NCBI GenBank assembly: GCA_030630065.1
Contig: DAOVNU010000023.1
Location: forward strand, 1-8,059
Source of the DNA: a bacterium
GTDB lineage: Bacteria; Ratteibacteria; UBA8468
Length of the DNA: 8,059 bases
Direction of reading: 5' to 3'
Shown here in pieces: positions 1 through 4,669 of the stretch. The translations under genes and the position numbers were made by a program. Below the pieces are notes generated by a model. That model was not told the origin of the DNA, ran no database searches, and saw only the letters and a program-made list of their open reading frames with translations. Positions within the stretch are counted from its first letter, which is position 1, and every line of letters begins with the position of its first letter.

Positions 1-240
1 ATTCTTTTAACCGTCAAAATTAAAGATAGACCATTCCTGGTGGTGGCCGTGACCAAAAATTTGATTGAGAAAGGTTTTTTTGCCAATCAGATTGTTAAAG
101 AACTTACCGTTTTTCTTGGAGGAGGTGGTGGCGGAAGAGAAAATTTTGCCCAGGGAAGCGGAAAGAATTCATCCCAACTTAAAGAGATGTTAAAGAAGAT
201 AGAAGAAATTATAATTCGGGGGTCAGGTCTCCACATTTGA
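1..240 (+). CDS. alaS: Alanyl-tRNA synthetase, C-terminal end (partial)
   Basis: This is the last 79 residues of an alanine-tRNA ligase, open at the left edge of the window. The enzyme charges tRNA(Ala) with alanine in the cytoplasm. The visible part matches the end of the C-terminal DHHA1 domain: a glycine run (GGGGGGR) followed by ENFAQGSGK, which corresponds to the family motif GGGGGGRPxFAQAGGK near the end of AlaS. The reading frame is continuous from base 1 through the stop TGA at 238-240. Bases 219-240 belong to a palindromic repeat, so the final residues (GSGLHI) and the stop are repeat-derived. The ancestral protein probably ended around the preceding helix (KEMLKKIEEIII). The catalytic and editing domains are outside the window. 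Identification is confident; the native C-terminus is uncertain. Confidence 0.93.
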   Translation: MLLTVKIKDRPFLVVAVTKNLIEKGFFANQIVKELTVFLGGGGGGRENFAQGSGKNSSQLKEMLKKIEEIIIRGSGLHI

Positions 241-299
241 CAAAATTCTTATGCATGTCTAACCCTGCGGTATTTTGTCAAATGTGGAGACCTGACCCC
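219..299 (-). repeat. Perfect palindromic repeat element, copy 1 (REP/MITE-like)
   Basis: The arms are 219-246 and 272-299, 28 bases each and fully complementary. They begin GGGGTCAGGTCTCC and end GACAAAAT, and the central spacer is 25 bases (247-271). The same arms recur at 7949-8027. The spacer is asymmetric: its reverse complement starts ACCGCAGGGTTA, matching ACCGCAGGATTA in copy 2, so this copy is assigned the minus orientation. The element overlaps the alaS stop and ends six bases before the likely sigma-factor start. Elements beginning GGGGTCAGG are familiar as dispersed palindromes linked to IS200-like or REP-associated tyrosine transposases. That link is from general knowledge; no transposase is present here. 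A 28-bp stem could also form a strong RNA hairpin, but no T-tract follows it. Confidence 0.95.
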
Positions 300-305
300 A
301 TACAG

Positions 306-1040
306 ATGAATCAAAAAGAACGTGATGAATTGGTGCGAAAAAACATTAATCTGGTTGCATTCTGCGCCAGACGGTATAAACTTTATTCCAAACTTTCTTT
401 TGATGACCTTGTGGGGGAAGGATGCATCGGTCTTCTCTACGCTATTGATAAATTCAAACCCGATTATCGAAGAAAGAATGGAGGCAAGATTAAATTTTCC
501 ACCTATGCCTATTGGTGGATTCGACGTTTTATCATCCGGGCGATAGAAAAGGAGAAAATAGTGACCGTACCCGTCAATATTACCGAGATGAGCTCTAAGT
601 GGAAAAGAGCGGCGCGATTGTTTACTGAAGAACTTGGTAGAGCGCCCGAGGATGAAGAAATAGCAAAGTTGATGAAAATTGATTCCAGGAAAAGTAAAAA
701 TATTAGGAAGCGACTTGACCTCAAGGAGATATCTCTTGACCTTCCTGTTGGAGAAAAGAGCTTAATTGATTTTATTGAAGGTTCGAACGAAAAAAGTTTT
801 GACATCTTCAGAAACAAGGAATTATTAAGAAGATTGTTTCACTCCCTTGACCAAAGAGAGCGGAAAATTTTAGAACTCTATTTTGGACTTAATGGTCAGG
901 AGCCCTTGACCCTGGCAAAAATAGGAAAAAAATTTAATCTTACCCGTCAGAGAATCCATCAGGTTATGAAAGTAGCAATGAAGAAATTGAGGAGAAAATC
1001 AAATGAAAAAGATAAAAGATTTCATCCGCACCATTCCTGA
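306..1040 (+). CDS. RNA polymerase sigma factor, sigma-70 family (regions 2-4)
   Basis: This is a sigma factor of about 244 residues that would direct RNA polymerase to a promoter class. From the ATG at 306, region 2 spans about residues 8-80 (DDLVGEGCIGLLYAIDKF, then KFSTYAYWWIRR in regions 2.3-2.4). Region 3 is about 90-165. Region 4 is about 178-232, with the helix-turn-helix TLAKIGKKFNLTRQRIHQV. Regions 1.1 and 1.2 are absent, so this is an alternative (group 2/3-like) factor rather than a full housekeeping one. The frame is open back to 237, but the 23 extra residues would be encoded by the palindromic repeat, so I place the start at 306; no clear Shine-Dalgarno precedes it. The 3' end overlaps apt by 38 bases. 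Residues at several promoter-contacting positions differ from sigma-70 (see findings). The target regulon cannot be told. Confidence 0.88.
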   Translation: MNQKERDELVRKNINLVAFCARRYKLYSKLSFDDLVGEGCIGLLYAIDKFKPDYRRKNGGKIKFSTYAYWWIRRFIIRAIEKEKIVTVPVNITEMSSKWKRAARLFTEELGRAPEDEEIAKLMKIDSRKSKNIRKRLDLKEISLDLPVGEKSLIDFIEGSNEKSFDIFRNKELLRRLFHSLDQRERKILELYFGLNGQEPLTLAKIGKKFNLTRQRIHQVMKVAMKKLRRKSNEKDKRFHPHHS

Positions 1041-1515
1041 CTTTCCCAAAAAAGGAATTCTTTTTCGGGATATTACCCCCCTTCTTCAGGACAGAGAAGG
1101 TTTGCAAAGAGCGATTGCACTTCTTCAGCAAGAATGTCCTGAGGATATTAAAGCCATCGTTGGGATAGAGTCAAGGGGTTTTATCCTGGGAGGTGCTTTA
1201 GCCGTAAACTTGAAGGTTGGTTTCGTTCCGATCAGAAAAAGGGGAAAATTACCTTACACTACCGAGAGAATTACCTATCAATTGGAATATGGAACGGAAA
1301 CAATAGAAATTCATACCGATAGCATTCAAAAAGGAAAAAAAATTATTTTAGTCGATGATTTATTGGCTACCGGAGGGACTGCGGCTGCCTCTGCTAAATT
1401 AATTGAAAGATTAGGTGGTCAAATAATCAAAATTCTCTTCCTGATTGAATTAACCGATTTAAAGGGAAGGGAAAAATTAAAGAACTACAATCTCTTTTCT
1501 CTGATAAAATATTAG
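1003..1515 (+). CDS. apt: Adenine phosphoribosyltransferase
   Basis: This is a cytoplasmic purine-salvage enzyme (EC 2.4.2.7) converting adenine and PRPP to AMP and pyrophosphate. Its 170 residues match the usual family length. It opens with the typical MKKIKDFIRTIPDFPKKGILFRDITPLL-type N-terminus. ESRGF is at 56-60, the flexible-loop region VPIRKRGKLPY at about 75-85, and the PRPP-binding signature ILVDDLLATGGTA at about 115-127. An AGGAG at 990-994 lies eight bases before the ATG. The start sits inside the 3' end of the sigma-factor gene in a different frame (38-base overlap), so the two are probably co-transcribed and translationally coupled. The stop TAG (1513-1515) is three bases before a consensus -35 element, which separates apt from the kinase transcription unit downstream. 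Confidence 0.95.
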   Translation: MKKIKDFIRTIPDFPKKGILFRDITPLLQDREGLQRAIALLQQECPEDIKAIVGIESRGFILGGALAVNLKVGFVPIRKRGKLPYTTERITYQLEYGTETIEIHTDSIQKGKKIILVDDLLATGGTAAASAKLIERLGGQIIKILFLIELTDLKGREKLKNYNLFSLIKY

Positions 1516-1517
1516 TT

Positions 1518-1546
1518 TTGACTTTTATCGCCTGAATTGATATAAT
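1518..1546 (+). promoter_or_regulatory. Sigma-70-type promoter for the hybrid kinase
   Basis: TTGACT (1518-1523, 5 of 6 matches to the -35 consensus) is separated by exactly 17 bases from a perfect TATAAT (1541-1546). The predicted transcription start is about 1552-1554. The only usable kinase start codon is GTG at 1555, so this promoter implies a leader of about 0-3 bases. It lies in the 39-base gap between apt and the kinase gene. Confidence 0.82.
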
Positions 1547-1554
1547 ATGGTAAA

Positions 1555-3459
1555 GTGGAACTAAGAAAAGGGAAACGTTGCCTCAGTATCAAATGTAAAA
1601 TTATCGCGCTTAATATTCTCCTCATCATTCTTCTTCTAATTTTCTTCTTTTTGTCTCTGAGAAAATTGGCTACACCACGTCTTACCTATGTCTCTCTTGT
1701 TTTGGTTGTTGGCCTGACCGGAGTGCTCTTTTTCCATTTTTTTACCTTAATCTTAAAACCTTTACGAGAATTAATCAAAGCAACGAATGGTCTGAAAACA
1801 GGAGATATGGACCAGACCGTTAAAATTAAACGAAATGACGAAATGGGTGACCTGATGTCCATTTTTAATGAAAATATAAAAGATCTGAGAGAATCTCAGC
1901 ACTCGCTTATAACTGAGCGCAACCGTCTTCAGGCAATTATGGAGAGCGCCGGCGTTGGCATCTTTATTGTAGATACGGAAGGTAAAATCCTTTTCTGCAA
2001 TCCTAATTTTGGGGACATCACCGGTTGGTCTTTAAAGGATATCAGATGGAAAAAATGGGAAGAGGTTATCTCCGCTTCAGCGAACCCTCAGAAGATTACC
2101 GCTCCCAGGACTTATGATATCATGGAAACAACCAGACAGGGTAAGGCAAAAACCGGACAGTTAATCTTTAATCGCCAGGATGAGGAGGTAGTAATTAAAT
2201 ATATCTATACTCCTTATCGTGATCGCGAAAATAGAGTAATTGGTGCGATAGGAGTTTTTAGTGATATGACACAAGAAGTAACTTTAGAGCGGATGAAGTC
2301 CGACTTTGTCTCTAACATTACCCATGAATTACGCACCCCCCTGGCGGCAATCAAAGGCGCTGCCGACCTTATTTTAGGGGGGTTAGAAGGTCCTGTCAAT
2401 CCCGGACAAAAGAGATTTTTAAAGATTATCAAGGGAAATACCGAGAGGTTCATAAAATTAATCAATGGTCTTCTTGATTTATCAAAGATTGAGTCCGGTA
2501 AAGTCAAGATGAATTTTGCAAAGCAGTCAATCCTGCCCGTAATTTCTGAGGTTCTGGATTCCCTGAGACCCCTGGTTAACGAGAAGAGGGTTATCCTGGA
2601 GACAAAAATTCCGGAAAGGACAGGAACAATAAAATTTGACCGTGACCGGATTTCTCAGGTTTTAGTTAATCTCGTATCTAATGCAATTAAATTTACCCCG
2701 GAGAAGGGAAAAATTACGGTGGAGGTTCAGGAATTTTCTGACCGGGTTGATGTCAACGTTTCTGATACAGGTATTGGCATTGCCCCGGAAAACCTTTCCA
2801 AGGTTTTTGATAGATTCTATCAGGTTAATAGTTCCACTACTAAAACAGCTGCTGGCACTGGACTTGGACTTGTAATCTGCAAGGACATCATCAATGCGCA
2901 CCGGGGTGAAATCTGGGTTGTAAGTGAAGTCGGGAAGGGAACCAAATTTACTTTTTCCCTTTATAAAGAAGGTGCCCGGGGTGAAAGAACAGAAGAGGAT
3001 TTTCCCAACCCAAAACCGAAATCAAGGAAAAAACCATTTGTGGTAAAAAAGGTTCTCATCGTAGAGGATGATGCTAATCTCGCTGAGATAATGAAAACCT
3101 GTCTTGAAAAGAAAAATTATGAGGTGATTATTGCACCAACGGGAAAGGATGCCATAAAGTTAACAAAGAAAGAGCAGCCCGATGTAATTACGTTGGATGT
3201 CCTTCTACCTGACATAAACGGTTTTGAAATTCTAAAGACAATCAAGAATTACGAAACGACTAAAGATATTCCGGTTATTATGGTTTCGGTTACCGAAGAT
3301 GAAAATAAGGTAAAAGGGATGAAATTGGGTCTTTTTAAATTCCTGCCCAAGCCATTTCAGATGGAGCAATTGTTTTTAACCATTAGAAAAATTGAGGAAG
3401 TTTTGAATAAAGAAAGCGGGAATGAAAATGGCAAGAAAGAAAATTTTGGTAGCCGATGA
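1555..3459 (+). CDS. Membrane hybrid sensor histidine kinase (HAMP-PAS-HisKA-HATPase-REC)
   Basis: This 634-residue inner-membrane kinase should autophosphorylate on His and pass phosphate to its own receiver or to nearby ones. Two hydrophobic helices (about 16-36 and 44-69) are joined by only about ten residues, so there is no real periplasmic sensor. HAMP follows (about 66-120), then PAS (about 122-240). The HisKA box is SNITHELRTPLA with H257. The ATPase domain has an N-box (N376), DTGIG (404-408) and GTGLGL (434-439). After a charged linker, a receiver (about 498-612) shows E504/D505, phospho-acceptor D548, S578 and K599. All catalytic residues look intact. GTG at 1555 is the only standard start before the first helix: an in-frame TAA lies at 1543-1545 and the next TTG falls after helix 1. 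No Shine-Dalgarno is present. The 3' end overlaps the receiver gene by 38 bases, or 32 if that gene starts at 3428. Confidence 0.93.
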   Translation: MELRKGKRCLSIKCKIIALNILLIILLLIFFFLSLRKLATPRLTYVSLVLVVGLTGVLFFHFFTLILKPLRELIKATNGLKTGDMDQTVKIKRNDEMGDLMSIFNENIKDLRESQHSLITERNRLQAIMESAGVGIFIVDTEGKILFCNPNFGDITGWSLKDIRWKKWEEVISASANPQKITAPRTYDIMETTRQGKAKTGQLIFNRQDEEVVIKYIYTPYRDRENRVIGAIGVFSDMTQEVTLERMKSDFVSNITHELRTPLAAIKGAADLILGGLEGPVNPGQKRFLKIIKGNTERFIKLINGLLDLSKIESGKVKMNFAKQSILPVISEVLDSLRPLVNEKRVILETKIPERTGTIKFDRDRISQVLVNLVSNAIKFTPEKGKITVEVQEFSDRVDVNVSDTGIGIAPENLSKVFDRFYQVNSSTTKTAAGTGLGLVICKDIINAHRGEIWVVSEVGKGTKFTFSLYKEGARGERTEEDFPNPKPKSRKKPFVVKKVLIVEDDANLAEIMKTCLEKKNYEVIIAPTGKDAIKLTKKEQPDVITLDVLLPDINGFEILKTIKNYETTKDIPVIMVSVTEDENKVKGMKLGLFKFLPKPFQMEQLFLTIRKIEEVLNKESGNENGKKENFGSR

Positions 3460-3832
3460 TGAGTCAGATATTCTCACGCTTTTGGTCTCTATCCTTAAAT
3501 CAGAAAATTATGACGTAATAACGGCTTTTGATGGTGCGGAGGCATTGACGGCAATTAAAATGAACCGTCCCGATGCGGTAATTCTTGATATTCAGATGCC
3601 GAAACTGGATGGGATTGAAGTTCTGCAGAGAATTAAAGGAAGTCCTGAAACTGCCTCCCTGCCGGTGATTATGCTTACGGCAAAGGCCGGGGACGAAGAC
3701 ATTCTCAAGGGCTATAAATATGGCGCCAATTACTATATTCCCAAACCGTTTGAAATATCGGATGTTCTGGAAGGGGTCAGGCTGGTACTTATTCCTCTAA
3801 AAGGAAAAGAAAAGAGATTTAAAATCTCTTAG
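3422..3832 (+). CDS. Stand-alone response-regulator receiver (CheY/Spo0F-like)
   Basis: This 136-residue single receiver domain has no output domain. The acidic pair is D12/D13 (ILVADDE), the phospho-acceptor is D56 (ILDIQMPKLDG), the switch residue is T86 and the conserved lysine is K108 (IPKPF). All are canonical, so it should accept phosphate. The start may be ATG 3422 or ATG 3428; the latter gives MARKKILVADDE and better spacing from the purine-rich AAAGCGGG upstream. It overlaps the hybrid kinase, which is its most likely partner, either as a shuttle to another kinase or His-containing protein or by direct protein binding. Its stop lies in a hairpin shared with the convergent XRE gene. 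No effector can be assigned. Confidence 0.92.
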   Translation: MKMARKKILVADDESDILTLLVSILKSENYDVITAFDGAEALTAIKMNRPDAVILDIQMPKLDGIEVLQRIKGSPETASLPVIMLTAKAGDEDILKGYKYGANYYIPKPFEISDVLEGVRLVLIPLKGKEKRFKIS

Positions 3833-3839
3833 TTTTTTT
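3812..3839. terminator. Intrinsic terminator in overlapping convergent gene ends
   Basis: AAGAGAT (3812-3818) pairs with ATCTCTT (3824-3830) around a TTAAA loop, followed by AGTTTTTTT on the plus strand. The palindrome can be read as 9+9 bases around 3821. The hairpin covers the end of the plus-strand receiver CDS and the stop of the minus-strand XRE CDS. On the minus strand the following sequence is pyrimidine-rich (CTCTTTTCTTTTCC) rather than a clean T-run, so termination there may be weaker. Confidence 0.75.
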
Positions 3840-4166
3840 CATTATGATTCTAGCAACCTTCAGGAGATTTTTTCTATCCTCACGTGTTCCTTCTCTGATC
3901 AAATAAGAAAGTTGTTTTGCTGTTTTATCTTCTTCGGTAATTTTATATTCTTTTACCTGATTACTGAACAAAGTACTGACCGGAATTCTTAATGTTTGCG
4001 CAATACTCTCTATTGTTTTAAGGGACGTTCCTTTTGTCCCGCGTTCAATATGTCCCAGAAAATTCGGACTTATTCCGGCATTCAGAGCAAGGTTCTCCTG
4101 ACTCAATCCCAATCTTTTTCTCTCTGTTTTAATTCTAAACCCTACCAGACGGTAAATTTTTTCCAT
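3819..4166 (-). CDS. XRE-family helix-turn-helix transcriptional regulator
   Basis: This is a small DNA-binding protein of about 115 residues. An HTH_3/Cro-CI domain spans about residues 7-67 (RIKTERKRLGLSQENLALNAGISPNFLGHIERG, then TLRIPVSTLF). A short charged helical tail follows (KQLSYLIREGTREDRKNLLKVARIIMKK), probably for dimerisation; there is no ligand or peptidase domain. I start it at ATG 4166 (MEKIYRLVGFRIK), the usual family N-terminus. In-frame ATGs at 4193 and 4235 would extend it into the divergent promoter region, and neither has a Shine-Dalgarno. It diverges from the receiver-kinase-cyclase operon, and a palindrome covering that operon's promoter is the obvious operator. Repression of the operon and of itself is inferred. 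It converges on the upstream receiver gene with a 14-base overlap. Confidence 0.9.
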   Translation of the reverse strand: MEKIYRLVGFRIKTERKRLGLSQENLALNAGISPNFLGHIERGTKGTSLKTIESIAQTLRIPVSTLFSNQVKEYKITEEDKTAKQLSYLIREGTREDRKNLLKVARIIMKKTKRF

Positions 4167-4186
4167 TTCAGTTTTTATTATATTCC

Positions 4187-4215
4187 TTGACATTATACAG
4201 TGTTTTTTGTATAAT
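4187..4215 (+). promoter_or_regulatory. Perfect consensus promoter of the receiver/kinase/cyclase operon
   Basis: TTGACA (4187-4192) and TATAAT (4210-4215) are both exact consensus hexamers with a 17-base spacer. The predicted start is about 4222, giving a leader of about 64 bases before ATG 4286. A promoter this strong beside a divergent repressor-like gene suggests expression limited by repression. Confidence 0.85.
4192..4215. promoter_or_regulatory. Palindrome, candidate XRE operator
   Basis: ATTATACA (4192-4199) and TGTATAAT (4208-4215) are perfect 8-base inverted repeats around the 8-base centre GTGTTTTT. The site fills the spacer and -10 of the plus-strand operon promoter. Its left arm is also a TATAAT on the minus strand (4197 to 4192), a possible -10 for the XRE gene with a weak -35 (TTACTA, 17-base spacer). 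Position, symmetry and size suit a dimeric XRE-family protein. The assignment is inferred. Confidence 0.6.
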
Positions 4216-4285
4216 AGTAATAATCCATTAGGCAATAAAAAGGTTCTTGACTAATAGGACATATTAATAAACCGGGAGGTTTAAA

Positions 4286-4669
4286 ATGGCAAAGCGAATC
4301 CTGGTGGTAGATGACGACAAAAACCTGGTTAAGGTTTTGAAAGTCGCCTTAAGCAAAGCGGGTTATCGTGTCTTCATTGCTTATGATGGCGAGCAGGCCT
4401 TAAAAAGAATTGAGAGAGTTACCCCTGACCTTGTCATCCTTGACGTAATGATGCCCGGGATGGATGGAATTGAGGTAGCAAGGTATCTTTTAACATTTGG
4501 AGGTAGCCGTCGTATTCCCATAATCTTTTTGAGCGTTAAGTCAAATCAAGAAGAAGTGCGAAGAGGTTATAGGGCAGGTGCTGATTGGTATCTTGGCAAA
4601 CCCTTTAATAAAGAGGAATTATTAACTGCGGTTGGTGCTCTTCTCAGCCCCGGTTACGGAAAAAAATGA
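4286..4669 (+). CDS. Stand-alone response-regulator receiver (second)
   Basis: This 127-residue single receiver domain has D9/D10 (ILVVDDD), phospho-acceptor D53 (LVILDVMMPGMDG), switch S83 and K105 (YLGKPF). All key residues are intact and there is no output domain. GGGAGG (4274-4279) stands six bases before the ATG, the best ribosome binding site in the window. Its stop overlaps the kinase start in an ATGA (4666-4669), so the two are probably coupled and cognate. It is the first gene of the XRE-flanked operon. It may act by protein contact or as a phosphate intermediate. Confidence 0.93.
   Translation: MAKRILVVDDDKNLVKVLKVALSKAGYRVFIAYDGEQALKRIERVTPDLVILDVMMPGMDGIEVARYLLTFGGSRRIPIIFLSVKSNQEEVRRGYRAGADWYLGKPFNKEELLTAVGALLSPGYGKK

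Noticed and set aside
219..299. Repeat as an intrinsic terminator for alaS
   Set aside because: The stem is strong but its loop is 25 bases and no T-tract follows the right arm. It might still act as a hairpin in RNA.
237..305. Sigma-factor start at ATG 237
   Set aside because: The extra 23 residues (MTKFLCMSNPAVFC...) are a translation of the palindromic repeat, with no resemblance to sigma region 1; ATG 306 leads straight into region 2.
2214..2507. Antisense reading frames inside the kinase, cyclase and sigma genes (e.g. 2214-2507, 6255-6587, 509-817)
   Set aside because: They are shadows of confidently identified coding regions on the other strand, with no recognisable domains and no ribosome binding sites.
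4167..4235. Longer XRE protein starting at 4235 or 4193
   Set aside because: These starts fall in or beyond the divergent promoter/palindrome, have no Shine-Dalgarno, and add sequence not typical of the family. 4193 cannot be fully excluded.
4222..4285. Riboswitch in the leader of the receiver/kinase/cyclase operon
   Set aside because: The leader is only about 64 bases and AT-rich. I see no GEMM-like or other aptamer motif and no stable stem apart from short ATTAG/CTAAT pairing.
3060..4669. The three receiver domains as a recent tandem duplication
   Set aside because: They share the family motifs but differ widely elsewhere and at the DNA level, so they look like ordinary divergent family members.
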